The notes beneath the pieces are model-generated. The model ran no database searches, had not been told where the DNA came from, and worked only from the letters and a program-made list of their open reading frames with translations. The position numbers and the translations under genes were made by a program. From the NCBI GenBank assembly GCA_945865635.1, contig CAMBEP010000038.1, forward strand, positions 1 to 43,742: DNA of 43,742 nt. The letters run 5' to 3'. Of this stretch, positions 8,701-16,746 are shown one piece after another. Source of the DNA: Candidatus Kuenenia stuttgartensis (GTDB taxonomy: Bacteria > Planctomycetota > Planctomycetia > Isosphaerales > Isosphaeraceae). The first letter of the stretch is position 1, and each line of letters opens with the position of its first letter.

Positions 8701-9626
8701 GGGGCAAGCGTGATGGCTGGAAGAGCTGTGTAGTCAGGGGGTTGGACCACGATTTTCAGGTCCGACAGGCGTGGTGGTGTGACGGCCTCCACCGGCTTGG
8801 TTTCGGTCAGGTCGTCGCCGGCTCGGACTCGGACTTTGAACGACTGGGTGACCGATTCCAGACGCCCCCGAAATTCGCCACCCTCGACCACCCGCAGTGG
8901 CTCCAGCGCCTTTTCACCATCCGCAAATGTGAATTCAGCGACGGCTGAGGACGGGATCTTGTATCCCTCCTCTACCTTGACCACGAGCGACCAAGGCTCG
9001 CCCAGAGCGACCTTGGGAGAGGCTTCCAACCACTTCAACTGTGTGGCTTTGGGCCATTCCGGGCCGCTCAGGGGATTGAAAAGACGGGTCATGGCCAAGC
9101 GAGAGGATTGAGGGCCGAGAATGATGCTCAGGAGCGACAGGGCGGCTGCAATCCCAAGGAATTTCAGGCTCTGACGGGCTGGATGCGTGTCGATCGCCTG
9201 TGAGAAATCGATTTTTTCAACTTCGGCGTAAGCCTGTTCAATAACACGCTTTCGGAGTTCTGGCGAGGCATTGTCGGAAGTGGTGGCATCGGGCCTTAGC
9301 TCGAGAAATTCAACCGCCGAAGCCAGTCGGTCCTGAAGGCCAGGCCAGCGGTCCTCAATTTTCAGGGCAAGTGCCAGATCATCAAAATTGGTCAGCAATG
9401 GTTTTAGAAAGAATGTGCGCAAGGCCCATAGTAGTGCTGCGATGGTCCCGGCAAGTTCCAAAAATCGGAGCGGGCTCGCCAAATGGATCGACCAGTCGGC
9501 CCAGCCCTCTACCAAAAGCAGGCCCAGAACCAGAGCGGCCGCGCGGGCCAAGCCGTAAGTGGCAAGAAGGCGCCGGATTTGCCCACGCAGGGCAGATATG
9601 CGGATCAGCAGGTCGTCTTTCGTCAT
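5727..9626 (-). CDS. Giant membrane-anchored DUF4175-like coiled-coil protein
   Basis: About 1299 residues. The N-terminus carries two membrane helices (around 25-75) and a third near 155-175, followed by a beta-rich region (about 190-480) that resembles the Ig-like part of DUF4175-type proteins. From about residue 500 on it is almost entirely charged, Ala/Gln/Lys/Glu-rich coiled coil. It includes a tandem block with a 17-residue unit QAGEQAKAGGQQAAQAK (about 694-762) and a polyglutamine run (about 1207-1217). It ends in a conserved-looking helix with RLADLLRDLSK. I chose ATG 9626 (MTKDDLL) over the frame start at 9662 because the extra 12 residues look non-coding. It sits between a VWA protein and the Q-rich protein. 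I infer an extended scaffold reaching from the membrane. The exact family label is tentative. Confidence 0.75.
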   Translation of the reverse strand: MTKDDLLIRISALRGQIRRLLATYGLARAAALVLGLLLVEGWADWSIHLASPLRFLELAGTIAALLWALRTFFLKPLLTNFDDLALALKIEDRWPGLQDRLASAVEFLELRPDATTSDNASPELRKRVIEQAYAEVEKIDFSQAIDTHPARQSLKFLGIAAALSLLSIILGPQSSRLAMTRLFNPLSGPEWPKATQLKWLEASPKVALGEPWSLVVKVEEGYKIPSSAVAEFTFADGEKALEPLRVVEGGEFRGRLESVTQSFKVRVRAGDDLTETKPVEAVTPPRLSDLKIVVQPPDYTALPAITLAPGSAQIRTVEESLITISAKASKTLASANLKFADSAQKPPTVQMDPTLQGFTVSWHATRSTGVSIDLTDSEGFTSKDQGRLDQQVVPDTAPRVVLEDPATDRDITPQAVVPLKIDLEDDFGIHQVTRKYALTSGSGDPGETLVKPLWTAVPGQPMVKKNKISERWDLAPLGLTPGAMITLSIEANDFKTPNGPNIGKSREIRLRVISAQEAARQMEDQRREIREETERVLAMQKQANRPVDDARRTLAQTKDQLPEASKQELSNAEQVQKQVGDRLNNPADGLARKVDRFMQDLDNLKLQNPEAADQMKGLKQALAKLEEGPVPQAEQALNRANRGLDNRQENPTPTENRPGAQAQPKAANQGNAQAQAKSADPAKQAAEATKAGQQTAQTKQAEAAKQAGEQAKAGGQQAAQAKQAGEQAKAGGQQAAQAKQAGEQAKAGGQQAAQAKQAGEQAKAGEPQAESGPQAAPEQALAQAQDAQKQITDALQQMLGEMSQLESVRGLINEAKQLAGNQEELNKAIEEAANNPELMGKNPENLPPDQKAGLENQAARQNELAKQLQELQQRLGEMANRMAQQDPIDAAGLQEAADNSRQKGTSGKMNQAAEQIAKNQNNAARQGQEQALKEVKQLADDIQNRKEKELSRLVKQLKQAEEEMRNLKRAQVENLIKTQEAAKQADPAKRKAELQQLARQEQQLQEEAKRQLQKLQRMRSASQAAQAGQKAAGKMAQAQQKMDADDAEAAEQNQEEALKNLDEAEQELAQARQEAEEQLAQEQFVKMSDLIKSLAERQGKMVEETLGYDKKKTDTGSLSLPQKAGVRNLGLVEDALKQETVELAERMDDGVPVFSLILKKAADSMGKASESLQQLDTGKPTQQSEKNAAERLQQLIDSLQPDKPKDGQQQQQQQQQQGEQQQGQQQEGDGIPTTAQFKMLKRLQTEINNRTNEYDKMASGGQKLTGEQKADLDSLKTEQGRLADLLRDLSKPKRSDGEN
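5941..6005 (-). repeat. CAG/CAA polyglutamine tract
   Basis: A run of CTG/TTG triplets on the plus strand, read as CAG/CAA on the coding strand. It encodes a Q-rich stretch including an uninterrupted Q10 near the C-terminus of the giant coiled-coil protein. CAG and CAA are mixed, so it is not a pure triplet repeat. Confidence 0.85.
7339..7542 (-). repeat. 51-bp tandem repeat inside the giant coiled-coil gene
   Basis: Three nearly identical 51-bp units (7339-7389, 7390-7440, 7441-7491) and a diverged fourth (7492-7542). They differ by single substitutions such as CCACCAGCC versus CCGCCAGCC. The length is a multiple of three, so gain or loss of a unit keeps the frame. Each unit codes for 17 residues of Ala/Gln/Lys-rich helix. 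Confidence 0.95.
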
Positions 9627-9704
9627 GACTTCTGTTTTCCTAGCTGCTGGGCGTCCGGTCAACGCGGATCAATCCATCCCAAATATGATCCAACACCCTG
9701 AATT

Positions 9705-12119
9705 CTATACCATTTCCAGCTTTCGTCTCAATAGCCATTCCGCTAATAATATTAGCAGGAATAATATCAAGACTGGCCAGCTATTCCATAGGGGAATCGG
9801 TGGATCTGTGTCGAGCGGGACCTTTGCCGGCAAGGGCAAGGTTGCGGCCAGAGTTTCGAGGCCTGCCGCCGTGAAAAATCGGCCTCCGCTAAGCTTAGCA
9901 GCCTGTGTCAGTTCATCGCGGTTCATGCTCGGCCTGGCGCGTTCGCTGGCAGGCGGTTCGATGATGAAGGTGACTGGTGCAATGGGTGGATCGAGCACCG
10001 GCGGTGGGAGCAGTCGGGCGGTGTAAGAGCCTTCGGACAGAGTGTTTAAAGCCGTCTGGAAGAGGTTGCTTGAGCCGGCTACTTTGGGTAGGTCCAAAAT
10101 TCTTGGAGGCTGGCCGGATCGGGCCAGTTCGACCCTCACGGAATTGCCGGGAGGTGTCGCGGCTGGATTGACGAATCGGGTGCGAAGCTGAACCATGTCG
10201 CCGCGCTGATATCGCGCCCTGTCAGTCGCCAGCTCGGCTTGACGGTTGCCCAAAAGCTTGTTGCGGGCCATGAATCGCAGAAGCTGGATCCAATACCTTC
10301 CAAAATATTTGTCGCCGACCCGAAATCGCCATCGCCAGGTGTCGTCAAGGCCTTGATAAAAGACTTTACCGGAGCCAGCAAACTGGTAAACCAGCAAGGG
10401 CACAGGTCCGTCGCTGCCGATGGCCGTCGGGTGTTCTGCCAGGACCACAGCGGCCGGCTTCTTGCGAGGTGCGTCCAGATACCAGTAGAGCTCCTGAAGA
10501 CCGTCCCAGATGGCCATGCTCGAGGTTTCATCATTGCCGAATCGGAAAATCGGGCTCGATCGGCCTTCCAGAGTCAGTCGGGGCCGAAATGCCGACAAGT
10601 CGCCTGCGGCTGCCCCGCGTGTCGGGTCGCGGGCGTCGGAAAGCTCAATCGGGAGTAAGTCCTGAATCGGCGTGCCTTTGAAGCCCAGAGGCGACGATTC
10701 CTGGCCAGCGATCTGGATCAGACCACCACCTTTGATCGTCACAAAGTCAACCAAATTCTTCATTTGTGTATTGGTCAGGAAATTGGGCGGAACATCGCCC
10801 AGCACAACAACATCATAGGCAAAGAGGTCGTCGCGATTGGTTGGGAAGAGGGAAACCGCAGCGTTGTCCTGATCGGCATATTCCGGGTCGCTTGAAAGCA
10901 AAAGTGCTGAGAGCTGAATGGTTTCATCACGCTCGAGAAAATTCTTCAAATAGCGATATTCATAGCGAGGCTGGCCATCCACGAGAAGAATTTTGAGTTT
11001 CTCCTTCTTCACGGAGACCTTACGCATGACCCGGTTGTCGGCGGTCGATTGCTCCCGATCCTTCGGCACAGACTCAATAATATAGGTGATTTCGCCGGTT
11101 TCCCGGGGGCGGTGGTCAAGCTCCGGAATGCGAATTGTGCGGCCGTCGGGCGGGGCTTTGATCGTCTTGGTCGTCAGAAGTCGGGGCTGGCCATTGGGGG
11201 TGGCCTGTTCGCTGAGCCTAAGTGTAAGTTCCTCGCCGGCAAAGCCTTGGCTGGTGAGACGGGCAGAGAAGGGGATCACGTCGTCGACAAACGCAACGTC
11301 GTCCACCTCCATGTCGGCCACTTCGATGTTCCTCGGCGGTTGCGGGTCGCCAAGGCCTACCAGATAGAGCGGAACATCGGCACGCCGGGCACCTTCAGCC
11401 GCTTTTAGAATTGTGTCGCCGTCGGTCGTCTGGCCGTCGGTCAGGAAGATCAGAGCCGTTGGAGGAATCCCGCGGAGCTCGGACAAAACCTGCTTGACCC
11501 CATCACCCAAGCGGCTTTCGGTCGAACTGGCCTCAAGCTTTGAGACCTGCTCCAGTGCGGAAGGGACCTGCTCCGGCTTGTCCACATCGGCGATCAGGCG
11601 GGTTGTGGCGCCCACGGCATAAAGCTTCAATCGGTGATTCTTCTGGAGACGTGTCAGCAGGGAACCACGGTCGCGACTGATCCATCGCTTGGGGATCTCA
11701 ATCCGGGCCAGGTCTTTAAGGGCCGATCCGGATGCTCCCGTGATCGATTCCACCGCCGAAGCCACCTCTGGGTCGGTGTATTGATCGGCCATCGCCTGAC
11801 TCGCGGAATCGTCGACCAGAATCGCCAGGTGCGGCAGCCCCGTGCGGTCAATGGCAAGCACCAGTTCGTTGACCGTGGCCAAGCCCAGGAGAAAGAGCAG
11901 GCACCGCAGGGCGGTCAGGAGTCGTCGGCCCCAGGCCGGTATCCCACGCTCCTTGCGGTAAAGCATGATGATCAGGCCTAGACCGAATGCAACCAGAGCG
12001 AATGTAATGACTTGCGACCAAGGCTGCTCGAACCTCAGCCGCGGGATGATACGCTCACCAGGGCCAGCAGGGGCGACTCCGAGTCGGGATATCAGGGCTT
12101 GGGTGAGTCGATCAAACAT
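9705..12119 (-). CDS. Membrane VWA-domain protein with glutamine-amidotransferase-like domain
   Basis: An 804-residue membrane protein. Two N-terminal transmembrane helices (about 35-55 and 67-90) precede a von Willebrand factor A domain. The domain has a complete metal-binding DxSxS motif (D103-D-S-A-S107) and FLTDG (225-229). A second fold (about 375-490) starts KILLVDGQPRYEYRYLKN and has GGGLIQIAG. It resembles a class I glutamine amidotransferase-like domain, but I see no nucleophile cysteine in the expected place, so it is probably non-catalytic. One more helix (about 780-797) ends the protein. The long part between the helices should face the periplasm. It lies 62 nt after the BatA-like gene and before the giant coiled-coil gene. 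The VWA domain is expected to bind a partner in a metal-dependent way, with MoxR as remodeller. Confidence 0.85.
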   Translation of the reverse strand: MFDRLTQALISRLGVAPAGPGERIIPRLRFEQPWSQVITFALVAFGLGLIIMLYRKERGIPAWGRRLLTALRCLLFLLGLATVNELVLAIDRTGLPHLAILVDDSASQAMADQYTDPEVASAVESITGASGSALKDLARIEIPKRWISRDRGSLLTRLQKNHRLKLYAVGATTRLIADVDKPEQVPSALEQVSKLEASSTESRLGDGVKQVLSELRGIPPTALIFLTDGQTTDGDTILKAAEGARRADVPLYLVGLGDPQPPRNIEVADMEVDDVAFVDDVIPFSARLTSQGFAGEELTLRLSEQATPNGQPRLLTTKTIKAPPDGRTIRIPELDHRPRETGEITYIIESVPKDREQSTADNRVMRKVSVKKEKLKILLVDGQPRYEYRYLKNFLERDETIQLSALLLSSDPEYADQDNAAVSLFPTNRDDLFAYDVVVLGDVPPNFLTNTQMKNLVDFVTIKGGGLIQIAGQESSPLGFKGTPIQDLLPIELSDARDPTRGAAAGDLSAFRPRLTLEGRSSPIFRFGNDETSSMAIWDGLQELYWYLDAPRKKPAAVVLAEHPTAIGSDGPVPLLVYQFAGSGKVFYQGLDDTWRWRFRVGDKYFGRYWIQLLRFMARNKLLGNRQAELATDRARYQRGDMVQLRTRFVNPAATPPGNSVRVELARSGQPPRILDLPKVAGSSNLFQTALNTLSEGSYTARLLPPPVLDPPIAPVTFIIEPPASERARPSMNRDELTQAAKLSGGRFFTAAGLETLAATLPLPAKVPLDTDPPIPLWNSWPVLILFLLILLAEWLLRRKLEMV

Positions 12120-12182
12120 TTTTTATCGTTGGGTTTCGTGGTTCAATCCGAGACTTTAAGCGACGCAACTCAATTCCAGAAA

Positions 12183-14483
12183 TCAGGTTGTGGAGACTCT
12201 CACAACACGTCGACCAATCCACCAGGCCATCAGCGTTTCCAGCAGAATCAAGGCCAGAACCGCGATCAGAAGTGGCCGGTGGATCTCGCCCCGACGGGCG
12301 ACATCCTCAGCCGCTTTGGTCAGCTCTTCCGCTGACTTGATCACCACGGGATCAAAGCCTGGAACAGACTCTTTCAAGGCTGAGGCCTCAACCCGGGCTG
12401 GATCCGATTCCACTACCGGCACATTCACGGCAAATTTTTCCCGGCGCGACAACGGGGGCCCAATCTCGGCCTCGTAAAGACCGGAAACATCGGGCGGATC
12501 AATTCGTAGATAAGATGATTCGGAGTCAACCTTTAAGGCTAGCTCACGAGTCCCTTTATCGGGTGTTCGCAATGCGACGGTGGCCGTGCCGGCCGAAGCT
12601 GGATAGGCTTGCTCAATCGGCTCGCCTACAAGGGAATTCTTCTCGCCAGTGCGGCCTGATGCGGCCAGGAGGGCCATTTCGCCCATCACCACAGGATAGC
12701 TTGGGTGTAATGGCCAAGTCGTCCATTGTGAATCGGCGGATGTGGCGATCATGACCACACGACCTCGACCCTTGGAGACTTCAATCACGGCCGGGTCGCC
12801 AGAGTCGAACGCCAAAGCCACACGAGCCGTCGATTCCGGCGGGCGTATCAATTTGTGATACTGTAATGTGGCAACCTGTGTTAAACCTGATAAAACAGAG
12901 GGGTTTGCTCCCTCGTAGGCTGTCACAAGGGGGTGCCGGTAACCAAGCGGGTCGATCAGGAAGGCGCCTGTCTTTTTGACGGCATCGCCTATGCTCTGGC
13001 CAATCATCGCAGGCAAAAGGTCGCGTTCGGCAACGGCCAGCCGGCTGTTCCAGCCTTCAGGCGAAACGCGATCGCCTGTGAAGATGACCAACCCACCACC
13101 CTGACGCACATATTTGTCGAGCGCAGCCGCCTCAGGAATCGAAGGTTGCGAGACGTTGGCCATCATGATCACATCATATAGGCCAACCTCGACACTGTTC
13201 AGCCGGCTTTCAGGAATCACTTCCAGCGCAATGGGTGGCAGGCCTGTGTCCGAAGGTGCAGCAGTGGCTGAATTTGGGGTGGCTGGATCGGCGGCCTGAA
13301 GCGATTCGGCCGGCGATAGGGCCTGGGCCAGGTAATCGGTCTCCGCAGCGAAGGGCTCTGGCTTCAAGTCGCCGTCAACCAATAGGATACGAAGCTTTTC
13401 CTTCACCGGTACGACCAATCGGCGGCGATCGTCTGCCCCGAGCGGGTCATCGTCAATCACTGCCTCAAAAACGTGGTCGCCGGCGTCGCGGAAAATATAC
13501 GTAAAATTGATCGTTACTGGCTCGCCCACGGGAAGGTCCACCGACTGCTCAGGACCCAGTTGGCCATCAACATACAGGCGAACACGGGCGGATGGCTTCG
13601 ATTGGGTTGTGAAGTTTCGCACCTGAGCCCTGAGATTCACGGGAACGCCCATGGTCACAACCGGGCTGGTGATCGAGAGATTGATCACGGCCGTGTTGGG
13701 CTCGGACGAAGCCCCCAGGTCGATCAAAACCGGCCTGATCTTCGCTGCATTGAGTTTGTCCACCTCAAGCTTCAGGGCCGCTGAGTTGTCAGAACCGGGC
13801 CGGGCCCATGTGGCACGCTGCAAGTCGGTCAGGAAGAGGACTTCCTTGTTGGGCAGAGGCGATGATTCCAAAACCCGCCTGAGGCTTGCAAAAGTGGCTG
13901 TCAGGTCCGTTCCGCCCTGTGTGGCTTGAATCAGGTCAATTTCTCGACCCACCTGCTCCAGGTTGGGCGATGGCTCGCCCACAATGACCTTGGGCGGGTC
14001 GGCCATCAGGATGAGGCTCAGGACATCCCCACGGCGTGCCTCCTTGACAATCTGCCGGGCCAGGCTCTTGGCTCGCTCGAAGCGAGTCTGGTCTGTGAGC
14101 TTGCGGGTCATGGACATGGAGCCGTCAAGAACCAGAACCCTGTGCGACCTTTGGCCTGCAAATAGAGCAGGAGCAAGGCTTTCCAGGACCGGGCGAGACA
14201 TTGCCAGAATCAGCAGGAGCACCAGAAGGGTGCGGATGGCCAGCAGGATCCACTGCTCCAGCTCAATGCGTCGCTTGTTTTTTCGCAGGGCCGCCAGAAG
14301 GAACCGCATGGCGGCCCACTGGGTCTGGCGATACTTGCGCTTGTTGAGCAGGTGGATCACGACCGGAATCGTGCCGGCGGCCATGCCCCAGAGCATCCAC
14401 GGAGCCCCAAAGCCGAGTGCCAGCAATTGCGGCATGGCATCCGCATTGAGGCTCAGGAGTGGGTTCAGGAGGGCGTCGGTCAT
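12183..14483 (-). CDS. BatA-like membrane VWA protein
   Basis: A 766-residue protein with the BatA (aerotolerance regulator) N-terminal domain: a hydrophobic helix, then IPVVIHLLNKRKYRQTQWAA with MRFL, and a second helix (about 78-96). The VWA domain follows with DGSMS (D120-S124) as metal site. The middle carries a glutamine-amidotransferase-like region beginning KLRILLVDGDLK, with GGGLVIFTGD near 465-475 and no clear catalytic cysteine. A last helix (about 733-755) precedes a short basic tail. Bat proteins in Bacteroidetes were linked to aerotolerance, but that role should not be carried over without tests. It starts 35 nt after the DUF58 stop. It shares its VWA-plus-GATase layout with the next gene downstream, suggesting duplication of an architecture or a heteromeric pair. 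Confidence 0.87.
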   Translation of the reverse strand: MTDALLNPLLSLNADAMPQLLALGFGAPWMLWGMAAGTIPVVIHLLNKRKYRQTQWAAMRFLLAALRKNKRRIELEQWILLAIRTLLVLLLILAMSRPVLESLAPALFAGQRSHRVLVLDGSMSMTRKLTDQTRFERAKSLARQIVKEARRGDVLSLILMADPPKVIVGEPSPNLEQVGREIDLIQATQGGTDLTATFASLRRVLESSPLPNKEVLFLTDLQRATWARPGSDNSAALKLEVDKLNAAKIRPVLIDLGASSEPNTAVINLSITSPVVTMGVPVNLRAQVRNFTTQSKPSARVRLYVDGQLGPEQSVDLPVGEPVTINFTYIFRDAGDHVFEAVIDDDPLGADDRRRLVVPVKEKLRILLVDGDLKPEPFAAETDYLAQALSPAESLQAADPATPNSATAAPSDTGLPPIALEVIPESRLNSVEVGLYDVIMMANVSQPSIPEAAALDKYVRQGGGLVIFTGDRVSPEGWNSRLAVAERDLLPAMIGQSIGDAVKKTGAFLIDPLGYRHPLVTAYEGANPSVLSGLTQVATLQYHKLIRPPESTARVALAFDSGDPAVIEVSKGRGRVVMIATSADSQWTTWPLHPSYPVVMGEMALLAASGRTGEKNSLVGEPIEQAYPASAGTATVALRTPDKGTRELALKVDSESSYLRIDPPDVSGLYEAEIGPPLSRREKFAVNVPVVESDPARVEASALKESVPGFDPVVIKSAEELTKAAEDVARRGEIHRPLLIAVLALILLETLMAWWIGRRVVRVSTT

Positions 14484-14518
14484 TGCGGAATCCGTCCGTT
14501 TCGGGCGTTTTGCTTTGG

Positions 14519-15493
14519 TTATCCGACCTTGCGGCCGCTTTGCCGGGCGCGGAGATAGGCAGAAATCGGAACGGCCAGGTTCTGGTCGGTCATAAGTGGC
14601 AGGTAGTCGATGTCGGCCACCCGGCAGCCGCGCTTGATGGCTTCAATGAAGTTCTGAATCTCAGCCTGATACGCCTGGCGGATGGTCAGGGGGTCGACCT
14701 GAACGTCGCCAAGGCCTTCCAGACCCTTGAATTCGGTCGTCTGGCGAAACGGGAACGAAAGTTCCGCAGGGTCAAGCACATGCATCACCACAACGTCGTG
14801 CCGGCGATGGCGGAAATGCTTGAGACCGGCCACCACTCGGTCCGGGTCGTCAAACAGGTCTGAGAGGACCACAATCAGGCCGCGGCGCTTGGATCGCTCC
14901 GCCAGGTCGTGGAAGACCGTGGTCAGATTCGTCTTTTCCCGGCCCGGGGCCTGGTTCATCAGGTTGATGATCTCTTTGAGCTGGGAGGCCTGGCCCGAAG
15001 GCTTCAGGGCACGCACCACCCGACTGTCAAATGTGCTCAGGCCAACGGCATCCGACTGGTGAAGCACCAGATACGCCAGCGAAGCCGCCACCATTTTGGC
15101 ATACATCAGCTTGGAAACATTCCCCTCAGAGGCATATTCCATGGACTGGCTGGTGTCCAGAAGGAGATATGTCAGAAGGTTCGTTTCCTCTTCGTAGAGC
15201 TTGAGATAGAGTTTGTCTGTCTTGGACCAGACCTTCCAGTCGACGTGGCGGATGTCGTCGCCCGGAGCATATTCGCGGTGCTCGGCAAACTCAACCGAGA
15301 AACCATGATAGGGGCTCTTGTGAAGGCCAGAGACATAGCCTTCAACTGCCCGCCGCGCAACCAGGTCCAGCCCCTGGAGTTTGGCCAGATTCTGCGGATC
15401 AAGGTAGTCGTTGGGCGTGATCACTTCGGTTTCTGAACCTTTCGGGCCATGACTCGCATCGAATCCTTTATTTTTTTCTGATTCCACAGGCAA
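14519..15493 (-). CDS. DUF58 protein (MoxR partner)
   Basis: A 324-residue cytoplasmic protein of the DUF58 family. The signature is very clear: SPYHGFSVEFAEHREYAPGD followed by DIRHVDWKVWSKTDKLYLK. A VWA-like half follows with LLLDTSQSM (D-T-S-Q-S). DUF58 genes almost always follow moxR and precede VWA membrane proteins, as here, and the protein is thought to link the ATPase to the VWA proteins. The start is uncertain. The frame begins at a TTG (15493), with a GTG two codons later and neither preceded by a good Shine-Dalgarno element. A GTG near the start of the DUF58 homology, just before ITPNDYLDP, is another choice. It starts 52 nt after the moxR stop, with a perfect 8-bp stem-loop in the gap. 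Confidence 0.88.
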   Translation of the reverse strand: MPVESEKNKGFDASHGPKGSETEVITPNDYLDPQNLAKLQGLDLVARRAVEGYVSGLHKSPYHGFSVEFAEHREYAPGDDIRHVDWKVWSKTDKLYLKLYEEETNLLTYLLLDTSQSMEYASEGNVSKLMYAKMVAASLAYLVLHQSDAVGLSTFDSRVVRALKPSGQASQLKEIINLMNQAPGREKTNLTTVFHDLAERSKRRGLIVVLSDLFDDPDRVVAGLKHFRHRRHDVVVMHVLDPAELSFPFRQTTEFKGLEGLGDVQVDPLTIRQAYQAEIQNFIEAIKRGCRVADIDYLPLMTDQNLAVPISAYLRARQSGRKVG

Positions 15494-15509
15494 GGCTAAA
15501 GCCAGCGAA

Positions 15510-15536
15510 ATTCAGGGCCAATTCTCGACCCTGAAT
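15510..15536 (-). other. Stem-loop between moxR and the DUF58 gene
   Basis: ATTCAGGG (15510-15517) pairs perfectly with CCCTGAAT (15529-15536) around an 11-nt loop. No T-run follows on the minus strand, so it is not a standard terminator. It could affect mRNA processing, stability or the ratio of MoxR to DUF58 protein. Confidence 0.4.
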
Positions 15537-15545
15537 GCCGTGGGC

Positions 15546-16616
15546 TTAGCTCGCAGAAGCGGTTTTGAAGATCTTGGGGACTCCGTTGTCCGTAGAGCGA
15601 CCGTCAACCGGTACGTTTTTGAGGACCCGGGCGATCACATCGTTGGATGTCATGCCTTCGGCTTCGGCATTGAAATTGGTCACAATCCGGTGCCTGAGCA
15701 CGGGGGCGGCCACGGCCCTGACATCCTCCACCCCAACATAAACCCGACCCTGAAGCACGGCTCGCACACGGGCGGCCAGGATCAGGAACTGACTGGCACG
15801 CACACCGGCCCCCCAGGTGACATAATTTTTGAGGAACTCGTCGTTCGGGTTGGCCGCCGGACGTGTGGCCCTGGCCAGCCTGACGCCATAACTGTAGACG
15901 TGCTCCGCAACTGGCACCCGTCGGACGATCTTTTGAAGATCAAGAATCTCCGGCCCGCTCAGCACTTTGTTGATCGTCGGCTTGTCGGCTGAAGTCGTCA
16001 GGCGAACAATGGCGAGCTCCTCTTCCTCAGGCGGATAATCTACCAGAATATTCAGCATGAATCGGTCGAGCTGGGCTTCCGGCAGAGGGTATGTCCCTTC
16101 CTGCTCGATCGGGTTCTGGGTGGCCAGCACGAAAAATGGCTCAGGCAAAACGTGGCGGGTGCCGCCAACCGTCACCTGACGCTCCTGCATGGCTTCCAGC
16201 AGGGCCGCCTGGGTCTTGGGCGGAGTCCGGTTGATTTCGTCGGCCAGAACCAGGTTCGCAAAGAGAGGGCCGGGAAGGAACTTGAATGCCCGGGAGCCGG
16301 TCAGTTTGTCCTCCTGGAGGACCTCCGTGCCGGTAATGTCCGAGGGCATCAGGTCGGGCGTGAACTGGACCCGCCGGAAGGAGAGGTCAAGGGCCTCGGA
16401 GAGGGTCTGGATCATGAGCGTTTTGGCCAGACCCGGCACACCGATCAAGAGAGCGTGGCCCTTGGCAAATATCGAGATCAGGAGCTGCTCCAGAACGTCG
16501 TTCTGGCCGACAATGATCTTGCCCATCTCGGCGGTGAGCAGGTCGTAAGAGCTCTTGAGTCGCTCAACAGCGGCCAGATCACCATCCGGCAAGGGTTGCG
16601 TTTCGATGTCGCTCAT
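15546..16616 (-). CDS. MoxR-family AAA+ ATPase
   Basis: A 356-residue AAA+ ATPase. It has Walker A GVPGLAKT (59-66), Walker B LVLADEINR (122-130), sensor-1 ATQNPIEQEGTYPLPEAQLD (165-184) and the arginine of LDRF close by, all diagnostic of the MoxR group. MoxR proteins form ring ATPases that act as chaperones, often on partners bound to VWA proteins, for example in methanol dehydrogenase maturation and RavA. I chose ATG 16616, preceded at some distance by AAGGAA. A GTG at 16640 in the same frame would add eight residues. The gene heads the DUF58-VWA-VWA series and is 130 nt downstream of the large PQQ/TPR gene on the same strand. I see no convincing promoter in that gap, so read-through from upstream is possible. 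Confidence 0.95.
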   Translation of the reverse strand: MSDIETQPLPDGDLAAVERLKSSYDLLTAEMGKIIVGQNDVLEQLLISIFAKGHALLIGVPGLAKTLMIQTLSEALDLSFRRVQFTPDLMPSDITGTEVLQEDKLTGSRAFKFLPGPLFANLVLADEINRTPPKTQAALLEAMQERQVTVGGTRHVLPEPFFVLATQNPIEQEGTYPLPEAQLDRFMLNILVDYPPEEEELAIVRLTTSADKPTINKVLSGPEILDLQKIVRRVPVAEHVYSYGVRLARATRPAANPNDEFLKNYVTWGAGVRASQFLILAARVRAVLQGRVYVGVEDVRAVAAPVLRHRIVTNFNAEAEGMTSNDVIARVLKNVPVDGRSTDNGVPKIFKTASAS

Positions 16617-16746
16617 TTCTTGTGATTCTTCCTTTTTCACCGAACCGGTTTTCGAAGAGGTCTGCCAGCCGCCAATTCATCAGAGAAAATTGATCCTAAA
16701 GACTTTCGTCAATCGACTCTATCAGTGTAAGCGGTTTTTTCCAAAT

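Noticed and set aside
12120..12182. A GGTTCAATCC-like T-loop that could be a tRNA
   Set aside because: No acceptor or anticodon arm surrounds it. It is a chance match in a short gap.
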